This document shows, piece after piece, positions 51,541-64,000 of a DNA stretch of 64,000 nucleotides (position 1 is its first letter; the number at the start of each line of letters is the position of its first letter). A program made the position numbers and the translations under genes. The notes beneath the pieces are model-generated. The model made no database searches. It saw only the letters and a program-made list of their open reading frames with translations, and had not been told where the DNA came from. Source of the DNA: Calliopsis andreniformis (lineage: Eukaryota > Arthropoda > Insecta > Hymenoptera > Andrenidae); assembly GCF_051401765.1 (NCBI RefSeq), contig NC_135064.1, forward strand, positions 25,642,001 to 25,706,000, written 5' to 3'.

Positions 51541-54500
51541 TTACACATCTAGTACACTTGGAGTAAATATTACAGAAGTTTTAATTGAAGTCCCACTAAA
51601 ATAATATATCTATAATTACTCTTAAGCAAAACACCGCAGCCTTTCTTCCTAAATTCTCACCATCGCGTTTAACGCGACGCTACCTCGCAAATCAATCCCT
51701 TAAACAAACAAACAACTCTATGAATCGCTGGAATTTTACGCGCGTTCCTTTTTACGCAATAAAAACGCTCATTAACATGTCTCTGTGAGGCGCGCGAAAA
51801 ATCACCGACGGCAACACACGCGAACACGCGGATGGGGAACACGGAAGAGAGCAAAACGAGTGGCGCTGCTAAGGGGAGTTTAAAGGAACTTAAACGGCGA
51901 GTTGTATTTCGAATGAGTCAATGACCCTAAAAACATGCCAGTCATCTTTCGCCTATAATCGCGCTGGCGTACGCGCATCGTGGAATGCACGAATGTAATC
52001 CCTCGTACGAGAATGATAATCGCGAAGGATAAGAACGCCAAGTGGCGGGTACGATGCTTCCTAAGCTGCCTTTTCAAACAGCGCGCGCGGGATCGTTTAT
52101 CAAATCGTCGGGAAGGTACATGAATACCAGCAGCGTTGCCATTCAGAAATTTCAATTCAATTTTGAGGCGAACGTCTCATCGCTCTTGCGTGAGCTCGAC
52201 TTGAAAGTCAATTAGGGGTTATGGAATTATTCACGAGGGGACTTCCGGTTTCCTTGGCACCATCCAAATTATTAGAGTAGTGGGTCCTTTAAAATGAACA
52301 TTGTGAGGGGAGGATTGCATGGGAATTAGGTATATAGGGTGTTCAAGAAAATGTGGAACTTCTTTGAGAGCAGATATTATAGAAGTTCTAGTTGAAATTC
52401 ATTAGAGAAAATCATTAACCCTCGCACTATTGGGTGAGCCACCAGTGACTCGGGTATCGTACAAGAGGGATTAATACACTCCACAGCAAAGTTAAACAAT
52501 CACTAATTTTGACCAGAAATATTGTCGATATTTAAACTGCTGTAACTCTGTAGCTTAGCTCTTTACAATAAACCCAAGTATACGTACTATTATACAATTT
52601 ATTTCCTCAAAGATGCAGCAATTCAGAGATCGACAATTTCTCAGCCCAAACTTAGTAAACTCTTCAACCTTACCATGAAGCGTATAAGTATCTATTATCA
52701 TCTAAATAACACATGTAAAAAGACGTACGCAAATTCAGTGGTAAGTTTTTCATTAAATCGACAAAAATGGGAAGTAGAAAACACAGGAGACAATAATTCG
52801 TCCTGTATGGAGTTTGCTGGAGACAAATCGCCAGATAGGAAGGCATCAATGAATCACGAAACGGGAGACGTGGCTCGCGCGAGCGGACGAACGAGGAGGA
52901 TGCGCGAGCGTAAAATATTCCGCGTGTCGACGATGGGGTTATCAAGGGGTTATCGAGAAGAAAGCCCCGTCCCTGTGTAACTCGTTGCCCCAGCCGATTT
53001 ACGATGACGCGGCCCACGGGGTCCCGTTGAAATGCGCCGCCATGTACGCGCGCCAACATATTTATCTAACAGGGTTACGGTGTACATTACGTAAAACAAT
53101 TACGTTCAGCGTTAAACCGTACCACGATCGACTGTACACCTTCTACGTCGAACGTTTCCATCCGAGGCGTTGCGGCTGAACACGGCACGCTATAAGTTCT
53201 CAACAGGTCTGTTAAAAACGGTAACAATGGAGGGATTGTTCGATACTGCCGTGTTTTTCGCCCATTGTCCATTTTCTGCCGTGAAAGTCCCGCTAAATGC
53301 GAACTACAGGCCCTAATGATATTTCCGCGGCTTTCCGTGGAATTCGATGGGGTGCCTCAATCATTAATCATACTGGATTCTTAATGAGAAGTATTTGAGT
53401 CTGTCATGCGAGAGAAGATGAATCCACGTGCCATGTGAGAATGCCTCTAGAAGGTTTTACGATTTTTTTTTAAGTGGCGACCTCCTTTTGTGATAGTCGA
53501 TTGAGCTGGGACCACCTTCGTCCTTCAGTTCTTTTTTTTACATGTGAATCGATTAGTTGAAGAACAGTACAAGTCCAAAAGTAGCCATTTTCAAATAATT
53601 TGAAACTGTATCTGGAATTCAGAGCCAGAATGGAAAAGCAAGTCGACTTAAGTGGACAAATATATGGTCTTAATATACTTGATACAGTTTGGCTCTGGGG
53701 ACCAGATATGTAAAATTCACAGAATTTGTATTTGGGATTTGGATTTAAATGTCTCAAGATGAGGGCTTTGGACCTTACAGTACCTAAATTAAGTAGCTAT
53801 TTAAGAATTATTGAAGAAATATTCATATGTAATTTTGAAATAATCGGTTCTCCATAGAAATATGATTGTTTTCGAAGGTAGACTCTTGCCGTTAAAGTGG
53901 AATTAGAAAAAGCTGTTTCTCTGTCGAGATATTAGCCTTTAACATAGAAGAACGCAGCAATAAATAATACTTTTGGAAAGTATTAAGTGCTGCTAGACAG
54001 ACGCGATCATTCGAGTACTTTGTACTCATCAATCATTCTGGACCTACCCAGGAGGCTAAAGCCACTCAAGGCTAAAGCCAATCCAGTTCCTCCATTTCAC
54101 CAAACGCGATACCAAGCAAGCGTATTGCTACTACAATTATCCTTCAACACATCGCGCACGTTTCACCTTTCACGCCAAGTCTTCTGCCTAAAGAAAGTCT
54201 GTTGAAGGCGCGACATTTACGTGGTAAAGCTATGCACTTCGTGGTATCGAAGGCCAAACGAGATTATGCAGAGCCAAATAAGCTTCGCTCATACACCCTA
54301 TTCCTTGCATTTTCAGCAACTGGCCCAGCCACTCTTCACCTAAATCGGTCCCAGAAACAGACCACTCGCTCTAAACTTCTCAATACCTCCTATTAGCCTA
54401 TACCAAGGAACGCTTTCAAGTTTCGATTATATTACAATTGAGCAGGCGGGGGACGAGCACGCGCGAACTTCGACTCTCACTGTTCACTGCCTGCCTCCCC

Positions 54501-54574
54501 CTGTTCAATTTCCTTTCATTCAGCAGCGTAATCAGCTCCGAGGCTCAATCGCCGGATACCTTTTCCCCTCGCAG

Positions 54575-54705
54575 GTGAAACGACAAGAGGAGAGCTGCTC
54601 CGAGCAGATGAGCCTTTTTCTTCCGGTGGATCCGGATGAAATAGAAATTCATCCGCTCGCTGGCGAGGAATTTCGCGCGATCGTGCGAATGGAGAGCCAG
54701 GAGAG
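54575..54705 (+). CDS. Coding exon of an unidentified gene (internal)
   Basis: The acceptor TTTTCCCCTCGCAG ends at 54,574 and a donor GTGCGT follows 54,705. The 131 bp exon is open only in the frame that enters in phase 0 and leaves in phase 2; the other entry phase fitting exon 47,797-48,031 meets a TGA at once. The peptide is acidic and looks like a conserved segment: VKRQEESCSEQMSLFLPVDP followed by DEIEIHPLAGEEFRAIVRME. I recognise no family. If it is the same gene as 47,797-48,031, an undetected exon must lie between to fix the phase. Confidence 0.55.
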
Positions 54706-56268
54706 GTGCGTTTAATTAGTCGCGCGCAGAATAAGTCGGAAACAAGAGGGAACGCTGACTGGGAACCGGGTGATCGCGATAATGGAGCGCGCGTGAGAGG
54801 ATGCTCAGACGTCGATGCTTAGGTAGATCTGCCAGAGATATTTAGGTTAACGTCCTTTCCTCCTTTCCTGCACACCTTTCAGCCACCTTAGCTAGCTTTT
54901 ACTGGCTCCCGTTAGCGCGCCGCTAGGTCAGGGACGTACTGCGTTTCATCGTTTCTTCTTTTGCTAGGAAATCGCTGGGAAAATGGAGCGTTGTGTTTCT
55001 TTGGGAGTAAAGTGGTGTTTGGAGGTGACGAAGAGACTTTGGGAGGATAGGTCTTGGGGTTTGGAATTGTAAAGCTGGGTCTACACTAGCGAACACTTAG
55101 AATACAGAGACTTCGACTAAGACTTATATTGATGTTAAATACTTAAAGGAGACAGTAAAAATGCATGATACGGAGTCTATCAAACACTATATCAGTAATT
55201 AAGAGTTAAGGATCTTAGGAAACTGGACGATGTTCCAGATGAATATTCTAAGGTATTAAAGTATCTTAGTATATAGTTGAAGAAATAGAGGAAACTTTAA
55301 CATCATTAAACTTAAAAACATTCAAAAAGTTCACAAATCATTCTGAAATTTACTAGAGAACTTAGTTCTCGAGCCATTCTACTACTTCCTTAAATACCAA
55401 TTTCAACTTTTATTAGGTCATTCGACGTATAGTATCGTGTTTCATTCCACATTTCATCTGAAAAAGGATAAAAATTTGTTTAAGGAGGATCTACGTCTCG
55501 GCAAAAGTGTTCCACTTTTTGCGAAAATCCTCAGCAACTCCCGTATCGAACTAAATGCAGAGGATAGCGATAAAAAGACCGTTCATTCCTCCCTGCTGAA
55601 AGGACGCAAAAGCGTGACTCCATAAACGTTAAGAAGGTAAATACGGGCTCGCCACTTAACCGTGAACGAAATTCCCGCCGTTCCAGAACGGATTCCGGAA
55701 CTGGTTATTAAAATGCCTCCTTATTATCTACAACCGTATTTACAATTAGGAACATGTCCCGTCGCGAATAGCCTCGAATTAACGGCCGCTGATAACCACG
55801 CCGTTACAAAACCGTTTTTATGGCATAGCCCCGTGTTTCTCGGGCATTCGTCCGGGAAAATCTCTCGCGAGTCAACATTTACGGGATTTATACGGGTACC
55901 ATTTAAGGTGCGCCATTTCACGAGCAACGATCGATTCAAAAATCGGGGAAGTCGATTTTTCAAACTGTTCCCACCCGTAATTGTACATTGTTGCAACTTG
56001 CAAAGCGCACTCAGCAATCTGATGCATATTTCTACTCGCAAGAACCGGTAACATCGAGGAACAACTATGTGCACTCACTTGGCGCCAGTTTTGCAGACAA
56101 TTTACAAGGGAGAGAACGTTTTCTAATGTGCTTTAATATTATGGCATCGATAAGGAACTGATGTATGCACTGAAGTAATTCTAGAAAGGAATAGAAATTA
56201 GTTAAGATTAGAATGGGAACTGGGTGTTTATTTAATGTGATTTGATAGTGATTGTGAGAGTCTCTTAA
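54706..56268. other. Probable intron or intergenic stretch
   Basis: No exon supported. A 129-codon frame at 55,662-56,051 overlaps similar frames on the other strand and has no domain or splice pair. Confidence 0.4.
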
Positions 56269-56452
56269 GGCGAATGTAGAGTTTTTACTTTGGGTGATTA
56301 TCGCCGATGATTCATCTGCAGTGAAAAAAGTGAAGGCGAATTTAGAGCTTTCACTTTAGATGAAATTTAGATGGAAACAATATTTACACTTTTCACTGCG
56401 AATGAATCATCCATGATGATCATCTAAAGAAAAAAGTCTAAATTCACCTTAA
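56269..56452. mobile_element. Large hairpin element with an internal repeat
   Basis: Inverted arms of about 65 bp: the left begins TTAAGGCGAATGTAGAG and the reverse complement of the right begins TAAGGTGAATTTAGACTT, both running on to GATGATTCAT-TGCAGTGAAAA. Inside the loop a third partial copy of the arm start (GAAGGCGAATTTAGAGC then TTTCACTTTAGATGA) is in direct orientation to the left arm. No coding capacity. Confidence 0.65.
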
Positions 56453-58170
56453 AGTTGAGATTGCAATTGAGTTACTAGAGGGACAGACATATTTGTGTGA
56501 CTAATTTAATTTAAAAGAATCCTTTGGACTGAGCACTAAGTATCTGGAATTATGTAGTCCTAAAGTTCTTTAACTCTGAGCCATTGAAGCTTAAGGGTAG
56601 TTAAAGGGTTGATATCCAAAGACTGAGTGTGAAAATGTATAAATATTGGGACTCCAAAGCGCTGAGATTTTGATAGTCATTTAAACTTCTGAATTTAGTT
56701 CTCTCTTCTCATCTCCAGAACCGCAAAACAGGTGTAAAATATTTCTTGCTATTAGAGATTCAAAAACATGCGAAGTAGGTAGGTGATCAGATTCATAGCA
56801 CAAGTAAGATGCAGAAATACTTTCTTCGATTATTTATACTCATCAATCCATCACTATAAAGACTAAAACGTTTTTCTTTGCATGAAATTGGAAAGTTTCT
56901 TTGAAACGCTTTCAGTGTAAGAATTCTCTTCTAGAATATAGGCTACCAAGGTAATAGGATTCGTTAACTGGCCGCTAAATCGCGGAAAGTCAGTACAGGT
57001 ATCTCAAGAGCATTTTTCCAGTCCTGAAATATTGGAATACCAAAGTCGAGTTTTTGCCAAAGTGGTCAAAGACGTGGACTCAAAGAGGAAAATGTTAAGT
57101 GGACTATAACTCCAGTTTATAGAGTGATCCTTTAGTCCAAACTATTTCTAGCTATATTTGCCTTTCGATCACTTTGAAAAGCAATCTCTTCACTTTTATG
57201 GGAACATGTGAAGCACATGCCTACAATTATTAACTAAAGTTTTCTAACCATGTAGTTATGGAAGCATTCCTCTCTAAACGTTGCAAAATTTAACAATTTT
57301 CGAACATGTTTTTTAAGTCAGTCTACGTCCAATGTTGAGATTCCTTTTTGCAATTTCTGTACCTGAGAGCCAATCTCGCCCAAGTCTTCCTTTATTATTT
57401 TTCAGGACAGCAGAAAAAGAAATGCTCCTTTAAGTACATGATTCTATTTGCTTCTCCTTTATCGATGTCTTCCACTTTTAAGTATTTGAAGTATTCCTCT
57501 GAATCTCAATAAACAAAGCTTTCTTTCCTAACGTTACATAAGCATGACGCAATTCAGATTTTTGTCACAATTACAATGCATGACGCGTTACAGTGCCAGC
57601 AGAGGAAGACACGGTCCGGTAATTAATTTAATATCCTGGGTGGAAGCGCTGTCGCCCTTGACACCGGAGTTTCGCCAGATGAGCACGGACAATGCGCGCC
57701 TTGAACTCTTCCTTGCAAAACCTTTCTTGCAAGGGGCGCGTTATGTTATAGATTAAACGCTTCCGTCGATGCCTTTTCATTCTCGGAAGGGATTGCTCCT
57801 CTAAATGACGGGGACAAATGTCTGTCTGTTCATTCAGAGGCATTCAGAGAAACGCCCGTTTCTCCTGGGTTAGATAAATTTAACCCGCTCTTAATTAATG
57901 CCTCGAACAGATAGGGGAAAGAACGATCTGGGTGTTCGGACAGGAAAGTGATTACTGGAAATTATTAAAAACCAGCCAGTTGCGAAGTGGTGAAGTTGGT
58001 GAGTTCTCGAGATATGGGGAATAGAATTTCTGAATCATAGAAGCTTAGTTACTTTAAATCGTATCAATTTGAGAAGATTAGTTAGTCCAGTTGCTTGAGG
58101 TACCTGAGGTAATGTAGTTAGTTATGTGATTTAGGTTGTAGAGTTAGTTCAATTGCTTGAATAAGACAAA
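56453..58170. other. Non-coding stretch
   Basis: No exon supported. The segment at 57,352-57,425 resembles 14,094-14,160 (old dispersed repeat). The frame at 57,544-57,756 has no domain. Confidence 0.4.
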
Positions 58171-58308
58171 ATAAATAAATGGGTGTTTAGAAGAAGAGTG
58201 TATTTTACAAATTTTTCAGAATGAGTTTTTCTGTAAAACAAGAACCAAGTTTTCCTCTACATTTTGTGAAATATAATACACCCTTCTTCTAGACACCCAT
58301 TCAAATAA
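58171..58308. mobile_element. Palindromic MITE-like element, about 45 bp arms
   Basis: The left arm AAATGGGTGTTTAGAAGAAG is inverted at the right as (reverse complement) GAATGGGTGTCTAGAAGAAG, continuing through GTGTATT in both. The loop is about 40 bp. Non-coding. Confidence 0.7.
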
Positions 58309-61300
58309 AGCAGCTACGATACTTAGCTCGTTGAGTCAGTCGCCTTAATTAAATTGAAGTTAATTAAGTCAACTGGGCTACATGAATCATCTGATATAAG
58401 TAAATTAATGGAATTTCCTACTTTATTCACTTTCTTAACTCAGTCAAATTATTCAGCCTTTTACTAGAAAAAGTTGAGCGAAATAAATTATCGAATAAAG
58501 ACCCAGTGACTTAGAAATTCATCAAGTGTTGCAAGAATACACAATGCGATCGTTTCAGCTGTCAGAGACGTCAGCTAAACTAGTCGAAGCCGAGTAAGAT
58601 AACTCTATCTCCACGAAGTCAGTGACACATTTCTGCGGTCTCGACCACAGAGAAAGACTTCCAAGTATCGAGAAGTTCTCGAAAACCCACCGTTGCCTCA
58701 ATTACAGGCCCGACGAATCAAATTCCGCTTAAATTAATTGAGACCCGTGTCCACTATCATCATACCCCACAGCGTTACACAACTCGATGCAAAAGAGCAG
58801 CGAGTTCAACCAAAGATTACCGTGTTACTCGAAATGCCTACGATCGAAGTCTGATATTGAACAGAGCCGACCAAACTTGACGTCAACGTTAACGGTTGTT
58901 AATCATAATGCTGCGCGCGCTCGCGTGCACGTCGAACATGGTAGTACGCAAAGTGGAGAGAGACAGAGAGGAGGAAAGGAAAAAAAAAAAGGTGGAGACC
59001 GGTTTGTCTAGGGAGCAAAATTATCTACAACTTTCACGCGAATTTATCATAAGGCGTGTTTCAATGAAAACCACGCGATTCGTGATCAATTAGCACGATC
59101 GTGATATCATTTGTATCGGCGTGGATTTATCGTCGATACGTTTTGCAGTGGAATGGACGTTTTTAATGGCAGCGTTAGAACGGTTCTGGCCTAGTTAATT
59201 GTCTGCCTTCCGCATTGTGCGCCCTGCACCTTCGACGTTAATTACGGCTAGAAAACTCATGGGAGTCTTCTTCGCCTTTGTAAAGGAACACTGGAAAACG
59301 GTGACACTATGTACGCTTTCTTTCGTTCATTTTTTTCCCTTGTACTTACTGTAGAACACGAACCGTTCAAGTAGATTAGTTAACGTTGATTCTATCTCAG
59401 TCGTAGCAGGAACAAGTTGGGTGTCTCTTTAAACTCTGTACGGTTGTTAATTTGTGGTTACTTTAAGGGAAAGGGTTTTATTTCCATTATTCGAGGACTT
59501 AAGGAGAAATTCAAAATTTAAGATACTAAAAATTTGAAATTTTTTTTGAGAAGATAGAATATAGTTACAAAGCAACCTTAATTCTAAATACCTCGTACTA
59601 ACTAGTCGTTCGTCTCCAAAAGAAGACATCGTCATACTCGTCTTAACGAGAACCACAAACCAGCAAAGACTCAATAAAAGTGAGCGTTACACTTGTGGAG
59701 CTTTTCTCGTCAGGCTGCCCCAGTTTTCATTTCTATACTAAGAGCACCTGATTAACGTATTCTATGCTACTGAAAAGAAACTCACTCTTCATTTCCCCTA
59801 TAGTCAATAAAACCAAGACGAAAATTAACCTTCTCTACAACCATAATTTCTACCTATTAGATGATCTCTTAATGATAATTACACTTTCGAGAAAATTAAT
59901 AATTAGAGATATACTCAATTACTAATGTACAGTGTATTACTATTCGCGTATCCGTTCGCGTACTGTTTTTGAAAATAACAAAAAGTAATAAAAAAGAATA
60001 CAAATACAAATAATTAGAAAAATCGAGTGACAGTGATAAAAAATTTACAAACTGCGCGCCAACATTATTCACAAACTGTTCACAGATATAGACCCAGCTT
60101 AAGATGACATTCCTAGCCAAAACTATGTCACAGAATTTTATTTAACATATTTCACACATTATAATAACCCGAAAGTGTCCAAATACTTCTGCACAGTAGT
60201 GTACGCACATCTTCTCCGAAGCTCGCGCCGATAAGCTCTTTCCCAATCGACGAAGCGGTTCACGCCCTTCGATCGCGATAAGACTCGCGGCGAACGGTTT
60301 TGCATAGAAAGGGAAGTCTGACGAAAGGATTCGAAAAACGTCGGCGTCCGAGAATCGTCACGGAGCCGTGGTTAGGGCGAGGTGCTCCTCCGCGTGCACG
60401 GTCACGCGGAGGAAGTAGGATGGCTGGCGGAAGTTCTCCCCCGAAACACGGCCGCTGGTGGGGTTTTCTAAAGACAGGAGCGCGCGTTCGTTCGCGCTCT
60501 CCCGGTTTCCTACCGCTCCAGTGAAAAGAGCATAACAGTTTACCGAGTGGCAGCCGCCACTTAACCGCGGTATGAGGGACAAGAAAACGGCGGCGTGTGT
60601 GATACCGCGGATTTAAGTGGAACACGCTGACGTTCCATCGTCGGCCGCTCCTCGGATCCTCCTTCCTGATCGCTGTGAGATTATCCTTTTTATTGGCCGC
60701 GATCAGGGGGATCTGGGTGCAACAGTGAAATTAGTCGATCGGTGATCAGTGGTAGAAAGAGTTAAGCCTAAGCTGACTGTGGTCTGTGGTTGATGTATTG
60801 TTGCAAACATTTGGTCATGGTATTATAGAGGAATTGCGTGACCTTATAGAATCTTATGGTTCCAAAGATATAGGTATCCAAATATTTAGCGAAATGACGA
60901 GAAAGTGTGTTTATATAAAATTGAGTGTATTTGTGTGTTGAATGAAATTGGATTAAAGTTCCCTGGTTCCTGAGGAAGAGGTAGAGTATGTTAGTGGTTA
61001 TCGATAAGAAACTGGATCCAAGGTTCGTTTCGGGGATCAATTCTGCGCGGACCAGGAGGTGAAAGTCGCGCGAACTCGCCTCCGCGAACGCGTAATTGGT
61101 CTCTCCCGCGTTCTATCTTTGGCGGCCGTGCGAATGGGCGAATATTTCGTGTATATTTCTCACGTACGATTAGACGGAGTTTCCATCGTGTAGTCTTGAA
61201 AACGAGCTGAGTCCATAACGGGGTTGAGGTATTCCGCGAGCAGGGAACGAAGTTGAGAGTAATCGAAGCAATTAGCAGTTTTAGGGAATGTGAGAATATA

Positions 61301-62832
61301 CCCCTTTTAGTGTCTTTGGTTTAATAACGAGTCCAATAGAAGTTTTAGGTAACAGGAACTATTATACTATATCAAGTATTGTTCCAAGTTATAGATTACA
61401 TGGTGCAGTGAAATTGTTAATCATTGTTAATTACTGTTAAATAAAAATACTACCTACATAGTTCATCTTCAAATGGTTCAGAATTTATGAATTAAAAACA
61501 TTTTTTTAAACTCATTTCACTTTTCAAATTCTATCATTTGTGCTTCGCCTTTTCTACTGTGTATACTATTGCACATTAAATGCATTTTGTAACTTTTCAT
61601 GCATTGAAAATTCTCATGATTGCATATAAATCTGCTGTCTACTTATAATTATCTGCTACCAATATAATTAAATTTATAGTCAATAAAATATAGCATTGAT
61701 AAAGGATTTTCCTATAACAGTTAGTCTAATTACCCCATCGAACAAGTCAAATTTATGACTCTACCTTGCTACAAAAAACCAAATCATAACCACAAGATAT
61801 AGCAATCATAAATGACGTAACAACGACCCTCCCGCTTCAAGAAAGCATTAATACCATTTCGACACCTCTAGTAGTTCTAGTCTTAAAATACCACATCACT
61901 TCGTGTGGCAAATTATTCACATTACTCACAGAACGACCAAATAAAATTGTTCCACATAAATTCCCGTATCTTTACTCCACTTTCTGTCCCCTTCCCTCTC
62001 TTTTCAAAATGACGCCTACACCGAGACCCTAGCCAGCTGGCTCCCAACGAAAAGGAGGTATATTCTCACGCGATAAGGCGTCGAAGCCTCCCCCCGTGGC
62101 CCCTTGATAGCGTGTTACGTGCCAGCCGCGCGCAGGGGGGCCCCGAGGAAAAGAAGCAACGAAAGGAAAGTGATACGACGGGGAGCTGTCTCTTCTGTTC
62201 GGTCGACGGCGCGGTTTGCGGAGGAAGTGCACGCGTTTCACCTGCCCGATCCCGCGGATCACCGTCGCGACGCGTTTCAGTCGCGTGCCCGCTCTAAAAC
62301 CGCGAAAACGCGACCGTGCCCGCTAGCTAACTCGCTCGCGAATCTTCTCAACGTCATTTGTGTCCATCCAGGCGAGACGTGTTTGTGGGAAAAGGAAAAA
62401 AGTTCAGAAAAAGTTGAAAATGGGAGCGGACGTTCGAAGTGTGGTGATCCACTGATTTATGTGCTTCAAGGCTGACGTTGATTGCATCCTTCGTTCGTTG
62501 ATGGATCGGTGAAGAATCCTCTGGAAGACAGTCTGAATCGTTCTTTTCTTTTTTTTTTGTGTGGAGGTCCGAGATGGACATCAATCGGCTACCGTAATAA
62601 GCGGTATGATAGAGCGTCTCTTTGACGAGGCTTATACTGTGAAAGTATAAGTTCCTTGAACCGATAGAGGCCCTCCATAGGATATCCTCCCACGCCCAAG
62701 TCAACCACTGTTAAGCAATACTTCATTCCTCGAGCCAGTGACTCCACCTCCGCTGATTAAACACGTTTCCTGTTTCACTCGACCTCCTGTGACTAATAAA
62801 AATCCCCCAAGAAATATGCATCGTCGGCTGAT
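58309..62832. other. Non-coding stretch with two CpG-rich blocks
   Basis: No coding exon supported. CpG-rich blocks at about 60,220-60,680 and 62,030-62,460 stand out from the AT-rich rest; open frames there run on both strands without motifs. The second block, 400-800 bp upstream of the coding exon at 62,833, could be its promoter or 5' untranslated exon. Confidence 0.4.
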
Positions 62833-63503
62833 ATGCCATTAATCAGCCAAAGATCATGCCTGACCGACTGCAACTGCTTGCTCTGCCGTGAGCTAGGGGA
62901 CTGCAAGATGGCAACGAACCTGGAGAGTCCTCAGGCCCGTCGCGAGGGTGTGAACTTCATCCTGCGTCGTGGCTTGCCTTTCGCGACCAGGACCCCGTCC
63001 AAGGAGTGGCAGGAGGCGGAGGAGCCTGGTTACACTAGCTACGAGGACTTGGAGGCCAAGAGTCGGCAGGAAGTGGAAAGGACAATGACACCAGTGATGC
63101 CAAACAGGAAGACTGAGAGAGACATCGCTCATAAGACTGTGATCTACTTTGGCGACTCGAACCAAAGGCAAAGGGAGAATAAACTCTGCTCGAGGGAGGT
63201 GTCCTCGCAGTCCTCGGCGAAAGGGGAGTCGAGGGTGGTAGAAACGAAGAGGGAGGACGATCCAGAGGATGAGAAGAGGGTCGAGAAGGGCCAGAACGAG
63301 AGGCAACGGTCGACGGTGAGCCTGATGGAGAACGAGGAGGCGAAGGTGACGCACGAAATCGTGGTGAACGTCAGTCCCAGCAGGGAAGACGTGCTGAGGA
63401 TCGAGGAGGACGAGAGCCAGGTCGAGGATTATTGGTCCTTGCCGGGGGACAACAGCGGGTTCAAGGCGGACTGGAGCTTCGTCCAGCAATGGCGCCTGAG
63501 GGG
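62833..63503 (+). CDS. Large coding exon of an unidentified gene, continues past the window
   Basis: A long open frame with GC-rich third positions. ATG choices are 62,833 or 62,908; the latter (MATNLESPQARREG) has the better start context (CAAGATGG). The protein is hydrophilic and charge-rich: a Cys-rich start (CLTDCNCLLCRELGDC) if the first ATG is used, then FILRRGLPF, a long acidic-basic disordered region with ETKREDDPEDEKRVEKGQNE, a VTHEIVVNVSPSRED stretch, and an aromatic end (YWSLPGD, WSFVQQWRLRG). The frame closes with TAA at 63,505-63,507, but GTAAAT at 63,504 is a good donor, so the exon probably splices in phase 2 to an exon beyond 64,000. An acceptor-like AATCAG near 62,844 would make it an internal exon entered in phase 2, which would fit exon 54,575-54,705. 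No family recognised. Confidence 0.7.
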
Positions 63504-64000
63504 GTAAATCACGCTCGTGTTGTTAACCGTGTCGATGAAAAATGACCGCTGGCGGGGCCCGTGGATTGTTTCACTGGTAGCCACGGTGCCTGCTGCTTCG
63601 TGGTTAACGCGCTGAACGTTCAGGCTGTAGGTACTGGCCGATGGGACGATAGTTTGTGGGGATTCTTCAAGATTAACTCCTTGTCACAGGAGCAGCTTTT
63701 TTAGCAGGAAGCTATTTTTTTTGAGTAATTGAATCGACAGTTTGGGGAAGGGAATAAAGACTAAAAGTCAATAATTGGGATTCTGCTGTTAATGTGTTAG
63801 ATCTTTGAAGAATGGTAGAGTTGGAAGTGTCTCCTAGCTTTATACCACCTTGAAAAATTAAAGATACTTGAAGTACAACAATTCCCTGATAATTCAAATA
63901 CGTCTAACTTTAACAATTTTAAAAGAATAAAATTTCTGTGGAACATAGGTTTGAGATTATTTGAAAATGTTAGTCCTAATTTTTGACTTGTAATATTCTC
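63504..64000. other. Probable intron start, right edge
   Basis: AT-rich and non-coding after the donor at 63,504. No further exon is visible before the window ends. Confidence 0.5.

Larger units (their letters stand above)
48032..54574. other. Probable long intron or intergenic gap
   Basis: 6.5 kb without a convincing exon. It contains hairpin elements at 49,836-49,943 and 51,455-51,540. A frame at 50,558-50,680 preceded by TTTTCAG looks exon-like at first but runs into purine-rich low-complexity sequence. Confidence 0.4.

Noticed and set aside
62893..63489. 198-codon minus-strand frame
   Set aside because: It is the antisense shadow of the plus-strand coding exon; its Leu/Pro/His-rich peptide reflects codon complementarity.

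Overview
The window is a 64 kb piece of a eukaryotic nuclear genome, almost certainly an insect and most likely a hymenopteran such as a bee. Evidence is a metazoan DNA polymerase delta catalytic gene split by short AT-rich GT-AG introns, an Arl1 GTPase whose protein reads closest to insect forms, insect-type 5S rRNA genes, and long low-complexity non-coding DNA with GC-rich and AT-rich stretches alternating and many tiny inverted-repeat transposons. Species-level assignment is inference only.

Layout. Positions 1-29,400 hold no gene I can support; this part carries remnants of mobile elements (a GACGTCTT-rich dispersed repeat, several short terminal-inverted-repeat elements, one nested insertion, a mariner transposase tail) and a 223 bp tandem duplication. 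Positions 30,029-34,918 (+) are a complete 14-exon POLD1 gene whose exons join to 1103 codons. Tail to tail with it, 36,021-37,384 (-) is a complete five-exon Arl1 gene (180 codons), with a possible small unknown ORF just upstream on the same strand. Positions 38,890-39,700 are a CpG-rich, promoter-like stretch, followed by a five-unit 59 bp tandem repeat at 40,347-40,641. Two convergent, divergent-sequence 5S rRNA genes lie at 42,077-42,195 (+) and 42,962-43,080 (-).

The right part (47.8-63.5 kb) contains three convincing plus-strand coding exons with good splice sites separated by 6-8 kb gaps: 47,797-48,031, 54,575-54,705 and 62,833-63,503. They may belong to one or more long-intron genes continuing past the right edge; I could not identify the protein. 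Introns and gaps there hold more palindromic MITE-like elements (49.8, 51.5, 56.3 and 58.2 kb).

Functionally the confident genes are housekeeping: POLD1 (replicative polymerase and proofreading exonuclease), Arl1 (Golgi GTPase) and 5S rRNA. The most unusual observations are the pair of inverted 5S variants with co-varying helices, the nested palindrome at 27.4-27.7 kb, the abundance of short hairpin elements, and the unidentified exons.
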